A stretch of 64,000 nt of DNA from Collinsella sp. (GCA_018381235.1 JAGZSF010000007.1:40384-104383); one strand, 5' to 3'; shown: positions 39,506 to 48,437, counted from the stretch's first letter. Numbers and translations: made by a program. The notes: generated from the sequence alone by a model not told the origin.

Positions 39506-39539
39506 GGGGGCGTGACCATTGCGGTCGCGCCCCTTTTTT
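39506..39539 (+). terminator. Terminator after yqeY
   Basis: GGGGGCGTGACC/GGTCGCGCCCC stem (one mismatch), then TTTTTT. Confidence 0.85.
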
Positions 39540-39550
39540 GCTGGGCGGTG

Positions 39551-39617
39551 CTCATTGGGGACAGGCTTAAATGAGTGCCCAATGAGCGGGTACTCATTTA
39601 AACCTGTCCCCAATGAG
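39551..39617. repeat. 26-bp palindrome with GGGGACAG arm
   Basis: CTCATTGGGGACAGG (39551-39565) and CCTGTCCCCAATGAG (39603-39617) are perfect complements; pairing continues inward with TTAAATGAGT/ACTCATTTAA. Confidence 0.75.
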
Positions 39618-39723
39618 TGGGTGGAAGGTTGCGGGTTCTTTACGGGAATGTAGTGTGGGCTGCGGAAACGTGGTTCTTTCCGTACAATAGTGCAATTCGT
39701 GTAAGCGCAGGAAAGGGACATTC

Positions 39724-40455
39724 ATGGCAGACATGATCGAGATCAAGCATCTCAACAAGTACTTTGGCGACCTGCATGTGCTCAAAGATATCAATCTCAC
39801 CGTCAAGCGCGGCGAGAAGCTCGTAATGATCGGGCCTTCCGGTTCGGGTAAGTCGACGCTCATCCGTTGTGTCGATTATCTGGAGGAGCCCACTTCGGGC
39901 GAGGTCGTCATCGACGGTACGCCGCTCACCAAAAAGAATCACCTGGAGATGGCTCGCAAGTATAGTTCCATGGTGTTTCAGCAGTTCAACCTGTATCCCA
40001 ACATGACGGTGCTGGGCAACCTGACGCTCGCGCCCATCAAGCTGCAAAAGAAGAGCAAGGAGGAGGCGACCGAGATCGCCATTGCCGCGCTCAAGCGCGT
40101 CGGCATGGCGCATAAGGCCGGCGAGTATCCGCAGAATCTCTCGGGCGGTCAGCAGCAGCGCATCGCCATCGCCCGTGCCCTGTGCACCAAGCAGCCCATC
40201 ATCCTGTTTGACGAGCCGACCTCGGCGCTCGACCCCGAGATGGTCCAGGAAGTCTTGGACGTTATGATTGAGCTCGCGCAGGAGGACATCACCATGATCT
40301 GCGTGACGCACGAGATGGGCTTTGCGCGCCAGGTGGCCGACCGCGTCATCTTTATGGAGGACGGCCGCATCCTGGAGGAGGGCACGCCCGAGCACTTCTT
40401 CGATAACCCCGAGAACCCGCGTTGCCGCGAGTTCCTGTCCAAGATTCTGCACTAG
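39724..40455 (+). CDS. Polar amino-acid ABC transporter, ATPase subunit (GlnQ type)
   Basis: 243 residues. Walker A GPSGSGKST, Q-loop VFQQFNLYPNMT, signature LSGGQQQR, Walker B PIILFDEPTSALDPE and H-loop VTHEMGFA place it in the GlnQ/HisP group. It powers the permease pair encoded at 41365-42753 together with the binding lipoprotein at 40464. AAAGGGA precedes the ATG. The four genes are closely spaced and form one operon. Confidence 0.95.
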   Translation: MADMIEIKHLNKYFGDLHVLKDINLTVKRGEKLVMIGPSGSGKSTLIRCVDYLEEPTSGEVVIDGTPLTKKNHLEMARKYSSMVFQQFNLYPNMTVLGNLTLAPIKLQKKSKEEATEIAIAALKRVGMAHKAGEYPQNLSGGQQQRIAIARALCTKQPIILFDEPTSALDPEMVQEVLDVMIELAQEDITMICVTHEMGFARQVADRVIFMEDGRILEEGTPEHFFDNPENPRCREFLSKILH

Positions 40456-40463
40456 GCGCGGTG

Positions 40464-41339
40464 ATGGACATGACGGATATGACGAGGGCGGCCGTGTCGC
40501 GCCGTCACTTTTTGCAGCTGGCTGGCGCCGGCATGCTCGCGCTGACGGGGACCGCGCTTACCGGTTGCGGCAACTCCACCAGCGGTGAGGGCTCCGACAA
40601 GGGGTCCAAACTTGCGGCCATTAAGTCGCGTGGCCATCTGAATGCTGGCGTTAAGAAGGATGTTCCCGGCTACGGCTATTACGACACCGCCAAGGGCCGC
40701 TTTGAGGGCATGGAAGTCGATTTGTGCTACCAGATCGCCGCTGCCGTCTTTGGCGTGAGCTACAAGGAGGCCCGTGCCCAGGAGCTTGTCGAGTTTACCG
40801 ACGTAACGCCCAAGACGCGCGGTCCGCTGATTGATAACGGCCAACTCGACGTGGTCGCGGCGACCTACACCATCACCGACGAGCGCAAGAAGAGCTGGGA
40901 TTTCTCGACGCCGTACCGCACCGACTACGTGGGACTCATGGTCAAGAAGCGTTCGGGCTTTACCTCGATTGAGGACCTAGACGGCAAGGTCATCGGCGTG
41001 AGCCAGGGTGCTACCACGCAGGGCCTGATCGAGCAGATGATCAAGGACAACGGCTTTAGCTGCAAGCCCGAGTTTAGGGCCTTTAGCGGCTACCCCATCA
41101 TCAAGAGTTCGCTCGACGCCGGCAATATCGACGTCTTTGCTATGGACCGCTCCACGTTGGCCGGTTACATGAACGAGACCGTTGAGCTGTTGCAGCCCGA
41201 GGTCAAGTTTGGCGAGCAGGGCTACGGCGTGGCGACCAAGAAGGGCTGCGACCTTTCGGCTGTGGTCGATCAGGTGGTTTGCGATCGCCTGGCCGATGGC
41301 TGGCTCGATCAAGAGGTCAAGACCTGGGGTCTTGTATAG
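40464..41339 (+). CDS. Amino-acid ABC transporter substrate-binding lipoprotein
   Basis: 291 residues. The N-terminus has a twin-arginine motif (SRRHFLQLAG) and a lipobox (ALTGC), suggesting Tat export and lipid anchoring. The rest is a periplasmic-binding-protein type 2 fold: IKSRGHLNAGVKKDVPGYG, GMEVDLCYQIAAAVFG and the VVAATYTITDERKKSWDFS motif of amino-acid binders (quoted in part). The ligand may be glutamate, glutamine or aspartate; this is inference. Starts 9 nt after the ATPase stop; ATG 40464 is taken although the ribosome site is weak. Confidence 0.9.
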   Translation: MDMTDMTRAAVSRRHFLQLAGAGMLALTGTALTGCGNSTSGEGSDKGSKLAAIKSRGHLNAGVKKDVPGYGYYDTAKGRFEGMEVDLCYQIAAAVFGVSYKEARAQELVEFTDVTPKTRGPLIDNGQLDVVAATYTITDERKKSWDFSTPYRTDYVGLMVKKRSGFTSIEDLDGKVIGVSQGATTQGLIEQMIKDNGFSCKPEFRAFSGYPIIKSSLDAGNIDVFAMDRSTLAGYMNETVELLQPEVKFGEQGYGVATKKGCDLSAVVDQVVCDRLADGWLDQEVKTWGLV

Positions 41340-41364
41340 GCGCATCGTCCAAGGAAGGAATCAA

Positions 41365-42111
41365 ATGCTCGAAGGATTATTTGACGCCGACCGTTGGTCG
41401 ACGACATTTCAAAACATGGGGCCCTTCTGGGAGGGCTTTGGCGTGACGCTGCAGGTGGTCGTTGCTGGTCTGCTGCTGTCGCTGGTGCTGGGCACGCTGC
41501 TGGGCGTGTTCTCTACCACTCGTTCGCGCGTGCTGCGCGCCATAAGCCGCGTGTACGTGGAGTTTTACCAGAACACTCCGTTGCCCGTGCAGGTGCTCTT
41601 TATGTACATGGCCGGTCCGCAGTTTTTGCAGGCCATAACCGGTGCCGATCAGCCGGTGCGTATCGCGCCGTTCGTGCTGGGCTTCTTGGGTGTGGGCCTG
41701 TATCACGCGGCCTACATTTCGGAGGTCATTCGCACTGGCATCGAGGCGGTTCCGCGCGGTCAGATGGAGGCGGCCCAGAGCCAGGGCTTTACCCGTGCGC
41801 AGGCGTACTGGTACATCGTGCTGCCCCAGACATTCAAGATCATTCTGCCGCCGCTGTGTAACCAGGCGCTCAACCTGGTTAAGAACACGTCGGTGCTGGC
41901 GCTTGTGGCCGGCGGCGACCTTATGTACCGTTCCGACAACTTTGTGAGTCTGTACGGTTACCTGCAGGGATACATCGTCTGCTGCCTTATGTACTTCATC
42001 ATCTGCTTTCCGCTCGCCATGCTGGTGCAGTGGCTCGAGCGCCGCTCCAAGGAGCGTCCGCGCGGCGTGAGCCTGGCCGAGCTGGGGCTCGACAACGTAG
42101 AGGAGGCCTAG
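41365..42111 (+). CDS. Amino-acid ABC transporter permease 1
   Basis: 248 residues with about five or six TM helices of the HisMQ type. The EAA loop is visible (EAVPRGQMEAAQSQGFTRAQ). AAGGAAGG precedes the ATG at 41365. It forms a heterodimer with the permease that starts 4 nt after its stop. Confidence 0.92.
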   Translation: MLEGLFDADRWSTTFQNMGPFWEGFGVTLQVVVAGLLLSLVLGTLLGVFSTTRSRVLRAISRVYVEFYQNTPLPVQVLFMYMAGPQFLQAITGADQPVRIAPFVLGFLGVGLYHAAYISEVIRTGIEAVPRGQMEAAQSQGFTRAQAYWYIVLPQTFKIILPPLCNQALNLVKNTSVLALVAGGDLMYRSDNFVSLYGYLQGYIVCCLMYFIICFPLAMLVQWLERRSKERPRGVSLAELGLDNVEEA

Positions 42112-42114
42112 CGC

Positions 42115-42753
42115 ATGGAAATCTTCAACGCGACCAACCTGCTCTACATTTGGGACGGATTTGTTAAGACAATCGAGGTCTCGGCGCTGTCGATCTTTTT
42201 CTCGCTCATCTTTGGCACGGTGTTGGCGCTCGTTAAGAGCTATGCGCCCCGCCCGTTCCGTATTTTGGTGAGCGCCTATATCGAGCTGTTCCGTTGCACG
42301 CCGAACCTGTTGTGGATCCTGTTTATCTACTTTACAGTGCAGGGTTTGGACATTGTGATTTCGACCATCGCCTTTACGCTGTTTACCAGCGCTGTTATGG
42401 CCGAGATTGTGCGCGGCGGCCTCAACTCGATTCCGCGCGGCCAGTTTGAGGCAGCGCAGAGCCAGGGCTTTGGCTTCTTTGCCACCATGCGCTACATCAT
42501 TCTGCCGCAGACGTTTAAGACGATCATCCCAGCGCTGTTTAGCCAGTGCACGACCGTCATTAAGGACAGCTCGTATCTTTCGGGCATTAACGTGGCCGAG
42601 CTCATGTACACGGCAAATGTCGTGATGGCCCATGCGATCGACCTGTCGCAGGTTCTTATGCTCTACGGCCTGGTGTTTGCGATGTACTTTGTGCTCAACT
42701 TTGGTATCTCGCTGCTGGTCCGAGCGTATCAGAGGCGAATGGTGGCAGCGTAG
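42115..42753 (+). CDS. Amino-acid ABC transporter permease 2
   Basis: 212 residues with five TM helices and the EAA loop NSIPRGQFEAAQSQGFGFF. Last gene of the four-gene transporter. GAGGAGG in the end of the preceding gene serves as ribosome site. Confidence 0.92.
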   Translation: MEIFNATNLLYIWDGFVKTIEVSALSIFFSLIFGTVLALVKSYAPRPFRILVSAYIELFRCTPNLLWILFIYFTVQGLDIVISTIAFTLFTSAVMAEIVRGGLNSIPRGQFEAAQSQGFGFFATMRYIILPQTFKTIIPALFSQCTTVIKDSSYLSGINVAELMYTANVVMAHAIDLSQVLMLYGLVFAMYFVLNFGISLLVRAYQRRMVAA

Positions 42754-42755
42754 AA

Positions 42756-42784
42756 TGTGACAAAGGGATTGTCCCTTTGTCACA
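42756..42784. repeat. 13-bp perfect hairpin TGTGACAAAGGGA
   Basis: Arms at 42756-42768 and 42772-42784 with a 3-nt loop. It lies in the 48-nt gap between the permease and the kinase-like gene. It shares the CAAAGGG...CCCTTTG theme with the palindrome at 43440. Confidence 0.75.
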
Positions 42785-42801
42785 TAGAGAAAGGAATCGC
42801 G

Positions 42802-43425
42802 ATGAGCGATCTGGAGAACAAGAAGAGCCCCGTGGTCATTACCATCGCGCGCGACTTTGGCGCCGAGGGCCACGAGATTGGCCGTATCCTCGCCAACGAG
42901 TTGGGGATTCCGCTGTACGATAACGAGCTGCTAGTGCGTGCGTCGCTGCGTGCGGGCGAGTCACTCGACAAGATGGCCGCCTACGACGAGCGTCTGGCCG
43001 TGGAGAACATGGCGTTCCTGCCCGACCGCTACGATGCGCGTTCGTACTCGGACAAGTTGTTCCAAAAGATGAGCCAGGTGATTTTGGACCTGGGCGAGAC
43101 CGAGAGCTGCATTATCGAGGGTCGCCTGTCCGATTACCTGCTGCGCAATAACCCCAACCACATCGCCGTGTTGGTGACCGCTCCCTTTGAGGACCGCGTC
43201 GAGATCGTACGCAAGAAGCGTGGCCTCAACAAAAAGAAGGGTGCCAAGCTGGTCAAACAGCAGCAGAAGGCGCGCGAGGCGTTTTACAAGCGATACAGCG
43301 CCGGCAAGTGGAAGATGACGAGCGGCAAGGACATCGTCGTCAACCGCGCCAAGCTGGGCCGCGAGGGCTGCAAGGACGTTATCGTCGCTGCCTACCGCTA
43401 CAAAGTGGCCCAACTCGAAGGCTAG
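42802..43425 (+). CDS. Cytidylate kinase-like protein
   Basis: 207 residues. VVITIARDFGAEGHEIGRIL matches the cytidylate kinase-like family (loop without the classical P-loop spelling), followed by YDNELLVRAS and CIIEGRLSDYLL. The Lys/Arg-rich RKKRGLNKKKGAKLV corresponds to the lid. Members are common next to transport genes in gut anaerobes, but their substrates are not known. AAAGGA lies 7 nt before the ATG at 42802. Confidence 0.75.
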   Translation: MSDLENKKSPVVITIARDFGAEGHEIGRILANELGIPLYDNELLVRASLRAGESLDKMAAYDERLAVENMAFLPDRYDARSYSDKLFQKMSQVILDLGETESCIIEGRLSDYLLRNNPNHIAVLVTAPFEDRVEIVRKKRGLNKKKGAKLVKQQQKAREAFYKRYSAGKWKMTSGKDIVVNRAKLGREGCKDVIVAAYRYKVAQLEG

Positions 43426-43439
43426 CCGACCAAAAACTA

Positions 43440-43466
43440 CCACAAAGGGGACAGGTGCCTTTGTGG
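43440..43466. repeat. Palindrome CCACAAAGG...CCTTTGTGG with GGGACAGG
   Basis: 9-bp perfect arms; the loop contains GGACAGG, as in other palindromes between 37 and 43 kb. Confidence 0.65.
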
Positions 43467-43487
43467 TGGTTGGGGCGGCCGGTATAG

Positions 43488-43525
43488 AAAAAGTCCCCGC
43501 CGGGCGTGTGCTCGACGGGGACTTT
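43488..43525. terminator. Bidirectional terminator between convergent genes
   Basis: AAAGTCCCCG/CGGGGACTTT arms with 16-nt loop. It serves the minus-strand nfnB-like gene and possibly the kinase-like gene. Confidence 0.7.
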
Positions 43526-43553
43526 GCCGTTTGATGGCTAGCGCTGAGGGTGA

Positions 43554-44963
43554 TTACTCGCCCAGCAGGCTCTTGGTGATCGAAGCGGCGGCCTTCTTGC
43601 CGGCGCCCATCGCCAGAATGACCGTAGCGGCACCGGTGACGATGTCGCCGCCAGCCCAGATGCGGGGATCGGTGGTCTGGCCGGTCTCCTCGTCGGCGAC
43701 GATGTAGCCCCACTTGTTGAGCTCCATCTTGCCGCCGATCTTCTTTGCGAAGGGGTTGGCGTTGGTGCCGATAGCCGAGATTGCGACGTCGCAGGGGATC
43801 TCCTCGATGGCGCCCTCGATGGGCACCGGGCGACGACGGCCGGACTCGTCGGGCTCGCCGAGCTCCATCTTCTGGACCTTGACGGCGCACACGGAGCCGT
43901 CCTCGCCAGCGACAAACTCGAGCGGGGAGACGAGCGGCAGAACCTCGACGCCCTCGGCCTTGGCGTGGTGCAGCTCGGCACGACGGCAAGGCATCTCATC
44001 CTCGGTACGACGGTAGGCGATGATGGCGTGCTCGGCGCCCAGGCGCTTGGCGGTACGGACGGCGTCCATAGCCACGTTGCCGCCACCAAAGACAACGACG
44101 TTCTTGCCGTGCTTGGTGGGGGTGTCGTACTCGGGGAACTTGTTGGCCTTCATCAGGTTCACGCGGGTGAGGTACTCGTTCGCGAAGAAGACGTTGGGCA
44201 GGTTCTCGCCGGGGACGTTGAGGAACTTGGGCAGGCCAGCGCCGGTCGCCACGTAGATGGCGTCGAAGCCCTGCTCGAACAGCTCCTCGGCCGTGGCCAT
44301 GTTGCCCACGACGGAGTTGTACTCAAACTTGACGCCCATGTCCTCCAGGCCGTCAATCTCGCGCTTGACGACCGCCTTGGGCAGACGGAACTCGGGGATG
44401 CCGTAGACCAGCACGCCGCCGCCGGTGAAGAAGGCCTCGAAGACGGTAACGTCAAAGCCGTTACGGGCGAGCTCGCCGGCGCAGGTGATGCCGGACGGGC
44501 CGGAGCCGACGACGGCGACCTTCTTGCCGTTCTTGGGGGCCATCTTGGGCGTGGAGGCGAGCTCGGGGCGATCACCCAGGAAGCGCTCGAGCTGGCCGAT
44601 GGCCACGGGCTCGGACTTTTTACCACGGATGCACTTGCCCTCGCACTGGTTCTCCTGCGGGCAGACACGGCCGCAGATGGCGGGAAGCATGGAGTCCTCG
44701 CGGATGGTATCGAGAGCGCCGCCGAAGTCCTTCGCGCGGATCTGCTCGATAAAGCGGGGGATGTTGATGTTGACGGGGCAGCCCTCAACACAGAACGGCT
44801 TCTTGCAGTTGAGGCAGCGCTCGGCCTCGGCCAGCGCCATCTCCTCGGTGAAGCCCTTGTCGACGGGGCGGAAGTCGCAGGCGCGCTCGGCAGCCGGCTC
44901 CTCGTTATCGGGGGTGCGGGGCGACTTCATATCGGCAACGAAACGACCGTTAACTAGTGGCAT
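43554..44963 (-). CDS. NADPH-dependent glutamate-synthase-like / NfnB large subunit
   Basis: 469 residues. The N-terminus has the GltD-type Fe-S Cys pattern (CLNCKKPFCVEGCPV ... CGRVCPQENQCEGKC). Two dinucleotide folds follow: VAVVGSGPSGITCAGELARN and VVFGGGNVAMDAVRTAKR. This is the GltD-like subunit annotated gltA. Its 10-nt overlap with a dihydroorotate-dehydrogenase-electron-transfer-like gene is the classic pair of NfnAB, the electron-bifurcating ferredoxin:NADP transhydrogenase. Bifurcation is inferred from the gene pair. Confidence 0.88.
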   Translation of the reverse strand: MPLVNGRFVADMKSPRTPDNEEPAAERACDFRPVDKGFTEEMALAEAERCLNCKKPFCVEGCPVNINIPRFIEQIRAKDFGGALDTIREDSMLPAICGRVCPQENQCEGKCIRGKKSEPVAIGQLERFLGDRPELASTPKMAPKNGKKVAVVGSGPSGITCAGELARNGFDVTVFEAFFTGGGVLVYGIPEFRLPKAVVKREIDGLEDMGVKFEYNSVVGNMATAEELFEQGFDAIYVATGAGLPKFLNVPGENLPNVFFANEYLTRVNLMKANKFPEYDTPTKHGKNVVVFGGGNVAMDAVRTAKRLGAEHAIIAYRRTEDEMPCRRAELHHAKAEGVEVLPLVSPLEFVAGEDGSVCAVKVQKMELGEPDESGRRRPVPIEGAIEEIPCDVAISAIGTNANPFAKKIGGKMELNKWGYIVADEETGQTTDPRIWAGGDIVTGAATVILAMGAGKKAAASITKSLLGE

Positions 44964-45793
44964 GCGCAGCTCTTTTCCTCATAGGCCTTGAGGGACTCGC
45001 CCTCTTCGGAACGGTAAGCGGCCTGGCGGGCACGAAGGTCATCCCAGTCGACCAGGGTGGCATCGAAGTCGGGGCCGTCGACGCAAGCGAACTTGGTCAC
45101 GCCGCCCACCTCGACGCGGCAGCAGCCGCACATACCGGTGCCGTCAACCATGATGGGGTTGAGGGACGCGGTGATGGGGGTGTCGTATTTCTGGGCGGTG
45201 AGGGTCGAGAACTTCATCATCGGAACGGGGCCGACGCAGAAGACCTGGCTCACGGCCTTGTCCTGCAGCAGGCGCTCCAACGGAGCGGTGACAACGCCCT
45301 GCTCGCCGTAGGAGCCGTCGTCAGTGGTGATGTGGATGTGGTCCTCGTCGAGGAGCTCGCGGAACTGGTCCTCCATGAGCAGGAGGTCCTTGGTGCGGGC
45401 GCCCATGATGGCGTGAACTTCGTGACCGGTCTCGACCAGGTGCTTGGCGACCGGGAAGGCAATTGCCAGGCCGACGCCGCCGCCAATGACGGCGCAGGGG
45501 CCCTCGGCCATCTCGGTGGGAACGCCCAGCGGGCCCACGACGTCGCGCAGCGACTCGCCGGCCTCGTAGGTGGAAAGCATCTCGGTGGTCTTGCCGATCA
45601 CCATGAAGATGAACTCGACCCAGCCCTCGTCACCGTTCCAGCCGGCCAGGGTAAACGGGACGCGCTCGCCCGTCTCGTTGGCGCGGACCATGAGGAACTG
45701 TCCAGCGTGCGCATGCTTGGCGATTGCGGGCGCCTCGATGCGGAACTTGAACACCTTCTCCGAGAACTGCGTCTTCTCCAGGATCTTATACAT
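44954..45793 (-). CDS. NfnA-like FAD/[2Fe-2S] subunit (sulfide dehydrogenase/DHOD-like)
   Basis: 279 residues. An FAD-binding part (GQFLMVRANETGERVPFTLAG shortened), an NAD-binding part (CAVIGGGVGLAIAFPVAKHL) and a C-terminal [2Fe-2S] cluster (GTGMCGCCRVEV ... FACVDGPDFD) give the PyrK-like architecture of NfnA. The protein ends in a Cys/His tail (EKSCACH). It would pass electrons between NADH and the large subunit encoded downstream. The ATG follows GAGAGGGG. Confidence 0.88.
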   Translation of the reverse strand: MYKILEKTQFSEKVFKFRIEAPAIAKHAHAGQFLMVRANETGERVPFTLAGWNGDEGWVEFIFMVIGKTTEMLSTYEAGESLRDVVGPLGVPTEMAEGPCAVIGGGVGLAIAFPVAKHLVETGHEVHAIMGARTKDLLLMEDQFRELLDEDHIHITTDDGSYGEQGVVTAPLERLLQDKAVSQVFCVGPVPMMKFSTLTAQKYDTPITASLNPIMVDGTGMCGCCRVEVGGVTKFACVDGPDFDATLVDWDDLRARQAAYRSEEGESLKAYEEKSCACH

Positions 45794-46166
45794 AGAACCC
45801 CTCTCTTGTTAGGGCCGCCGAACCGTGCCTCCACGGAAATGGACGGTAGCCCGAATAAAACCGTACGTGCACAGGCGTTGTGCAGACATACGGTGCAAAT
45901 TATACCCTCATGGACATGTCACTTACGTGTGTCTTCGGCGGTTGGGAGCAGGGTTTATCCACTTTGGCCTACCAAAGGGGGAGAGGTTTATTTTGGCAGG
46001 TTTTATCGGGTAAAACGGCAAAGGGGCCAGCCTCGGGTTGCAATGAGGTCGGCCCCCTTTGGGGTGCTATGTGTGTATGGCGGTGCGCGGTTTATTGCGA
46101 TGCGGCCGCTGCGGCGTTTCCGCAGTTAAAACCTGCCAAAATAAACCTATCCCTAAATGATAGGTT
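45794..46166. other. Gene-free stretch with a 165-nt inverted-repeat element
   Basis: Holds the promoter side of the nfn-like pair, an inverted repeat (45984-46148) with a GC hairpin inside, and the 3' side of pth. No gene is convincing. Confidence 0.5.
45984..46148. repeat. 165-nt inverted-repeat element
   Basis: Perfect 22-nt arms (AGGTTTATTTTGGCAGGTTT plus TA at 45984-46005 and the complement at 46127-46148). Inside is a hairpin (AAAGGGGCC.GCCTC / GAGG.CGGCCCCTTT). One arm also occurs alone at 34986-35007. Confidence 0.75.
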
Positions 46167-46796
46167 TTAGTGCTTGCCGTTGGCGGAGGCGGCGCCGTTG
46201 ACGTGGTCGCGGGCATAGATCACGCCGTGCACGATTGCCAGACCGGCGGCATCTGCGGCGCGGGCGCAGGTGTCCTGGAAATCCTCGGCCTCGCGGGCGC
46301 GCAGCTGCTTAAGCACGTAGTCGGCGACGGCCATCTTGCCGGGAGGGTTGCCGATGCCGGTGCGGATGCGGCTGAAGTCGCGGCTGCCCATCTTGTCGAT
46401 GATGGAGCGCAGGCCGTTGTGACCGGCGTGGCCACCGCCCACCTTAACACGTACGTCGCCGGCGGGAATGTCGAGCTCGTCGTGGATTACGAGCAGCTCC
46501 TCGGCCTTGATCTTGTACTCGCGGCAGAGCTTGGAGATGGGGCCACCCGAGGTATTCATATACGACTGCGGCTTGACCAGTACAATCTGGCGCTTACCGC
46601 CCTCTTCCTCGGGATCGTTGATGTTGATGAGCGCGACCTCGGCGCCGGCCTGGTTTTTCCAGTACGTGACGCCGGCCTGACGGGCCAACTCGTCGATCGC
46701 TTTGAAGCCAGCGTTGTGGCGGGTCTCGGCATACTCATCGCCAGGGTTGCCAAGTCCGGCAACCATGCGAATCTTAAGCGGCTGTGCAGCTGCCAT
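46167..46796 (-). CDS. pth: Peptidyl-tRNA hydrolase
   Basis: 209 residues. VAGLGNPGDEYAETRHNAGF has the catalytic His region, followed by KPQSYMNTSGGPI, VIHDELDIPAG and GGGHAGHNGLRSI (each in part). Pth frees tRNA from dropped-off peptidyl-tRNA. The ATG at 46796 is preferred because the earlier ATG at 46802 overlaps AAAGG. Confidence 0.95.
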   Translation of the reverse strand: MAAAQPLKIRMVAGLGNPGDEYAETRHNAGFKAIDELARQAGVTYWKNQAGAEVALININDPEEEGGKRQIVLVKPQSYMNTSGGPISKLCREYKIKAEELLVIHDELDIPAGDVRVKVGGGHAGHNGLRSIIDKMGSRDFSRIRTGIGNPPGKMAVADYVLKQLRAREAEDFQDTCARAADAAGLAIVHGVIYARDHVNGAASANGKH

Positions 46797-46909
46797 GTTC
46801 ATCCTTTCGTTGATTTGTCGCCTGCTATGGTGAGCGACCCTGTTGCCGCTGTCAAATGGAGGGCAATTGAGGTTATTTGAGGGCGTTTGGACGGCCGTCG
46901 AAATCGAGG

Positions 46910-47113
46910 TGGACAGTTAGTTCAGATACGTATAAGTTCTGAGGACTCGAAGTGCTCAATTCAATGCCGATACGTTGTTTTGGAGCTTTAGTTAGTCCAT
47001 ATGACGCTGTTTTGAAGTCTACCCTGCCTTCAAATCGGGCGAATGGTATAGAGATAACTGCAAAACAGCCTAATTCAATGTGTCCATTTATACGTATTTG
47101 AACTAACTGTCCA
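46910..47113. mobile_element. 204-nt terminal-inverted-repeat element (family M copy 2)
   Basis: Ends TGGACAGTTAGTTCAGATAC and GTATTTGAACTAACTGTCCA; arms extend through GTATAA/TTATAC. The interior is A/T-rich without ORF and shares only short blocks (CTTCAAATCG, GGAGCTTTA) with copy 3. It lies just after the stop of the nuclease-like gene. Confidence 0.85.
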
Positions 47114-47146
47114 GCCCTGCTCGACGGTGCACGGGTGATTCGCCGT

Positions 47147-48274
47147 TTAGACCGGCGCAAGGCCGATTCCGGCCCGCAGGGCGTTGAGCCAAGCGGCCTG
47201 ACGCTTGCGATAGCCCTTGATACGGTATCGGAATCGGACTCCCGCGAGTCGATGCATCGTTTGGGCGAAGGCTTCGAGTGCAACAAGGTCTTTCATTTGG
47301 TCGCGATTGATAACCAGGACGTGGATGCCCATTGCCTTGAGGCCATTATTTCGATTGCCATCGTGGATGCGAGCGTTTTGAAGCTCATGCCCAATTCCGT
47401 TGTATTCGTTGTCGACTCCGGCGGCCGGGCAATATAGGTCGCAGATGGCGTAAGGGATGCCGGAGGACATGTTGACCGCAAGAGTGTCGAAGTCGATTCG
47501 ATAGTTGAGTAGCAGGCCTCCCATGGGCAGGCTGCAACATCCGAATCCGCCAAAGCGCATGGGCGCTCCGAGAACGGCAAACATTAGGGATTCGGCTGGG
47601 GATGCAGATCCGGGTCGGGCGAGCTTGACTGCCGTGCGAAACGAGGTGTATGAGCTGCTTTTGGCAAGCTGTGCAACAGTCTCGAGATCTTCGATGGTCG
47701 TGGCGGGCTCGCATTTGTAGTGTGCCTGTTCGTAGCGGGTTTCGTTCTGCTGTTCGGTCGCCGACTGGTCGCCCCGGCAATCGAGGTCGTCCATCGCTTC
47801 GTAGTCATCGCCCTTGGGCCAGATGTCGTCATAGGCAATGGGGTATGTTGCCCCGGGAGGAAGGGAGTAGGTTCCGAGCAGCTCCATAAGGAGCATCAAG
47901 GTTTTGGCGACTGATTCATTTTTGGAACAAAGCATGGCTGTCATGGCAGGAGACGTTGCGTAGATGTCGGCCTCGACGTGCATAATTGCACCTTCAGGAA
48001 GAGGAGTGGAGAGAATATGCTGAAGAAGTCGCTTGTCGGGGCGCCTGTTGTCTTCGTTTGAAACGAGAAGATCGAGCAGTTCGGAATCATCTTCATTCCA
48101 GGCGTCGAGTATCGAAAGTGCGCCAAAGTCTATCGCGTCATTATTGGGAATGCAGCTAGCCAAGGCCTGTGCTTGCTGTTCGCTATCAACGGAGCCCCAG
48201 GGTAGGGCAGAGTACGCCCGTCGTGCGCGACGAATTGCGCGGAGGGCGGAGAAATGTGAAATCACGGTCGTCAT
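47147..48274 (-). CDS. Unknown protein with DUF559/Vsr-like nuclease C-terminus
   Basis: 375 residues, no assigned function. The N-terminal ~220 residues are acidic and not recognised. The C-terminus reads like a PD-(D/E)XK or Vsr-type fold: SPAES (Glu229), AICDLYC (Asp279), DNEYNGIGHE (Glu290, His296), DGNRNNGLKAMGIHVLVINRD (Asp305, Arg308; shortened). In DUF559-type proteins the order is E, D, E-Y-x-G-x-x-H, D-x-x-R, which fits. This would suggest DNA cutting, as in Vsr repair nucleases or AbiEi-like partners, but the metal site is not proven. Two copies of the ~204-nt element flank the gene. Its GC content and codon use are slightly lower than the neighbours. Confidence 0.65.
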   Translation of the reverse strand: MTTVISHFSALRAIRRARRAYSALPWGSVDSEQQAQALASCIPNNDAIDFGALSILDAWNEDDSELLDLLVSNEDNRRPDKRLLQHILSTPLPEGAIMHVEADIYATSPAMTAMLCSKNESVAKTLMLLMELLGTYSLPPGATYPIAYDDIWPKGDDYEAMDDLDCRGDQSATEQQNETRYEQAHYKCEPATTIEDLETVAQLAKSSSYTSFRTAVKLARPGSASPAESLMFAVLGAPMRFGGFGCCSLPMGGLLLNYRIDFDTLAVNMSSGIPYAICDLYCPAAGVDNEYNGIGHELQNARIHDGNRNNGLKAMGIHVLVINRDQMKDLVALEAFAQTMHRLAGVRFRYRIKGYRKRQAAWLNALRAGIGLAPV

Positions 48275-48437
48275 AGCTATAACGTACTAAGTTGGCGGCA
48301 GAATGCGACCGCCATACCGTTCTTTTCGCTCAGCGGGGTGCTGGGCGCCATGAACGGCCGGGTGTTAGGAAATCGGTGGAATCGGTTGAGGGGATTGCAG
48401 GAAATTGAGCTCTGCCGAGAAGGTTGACGATGGCTAC

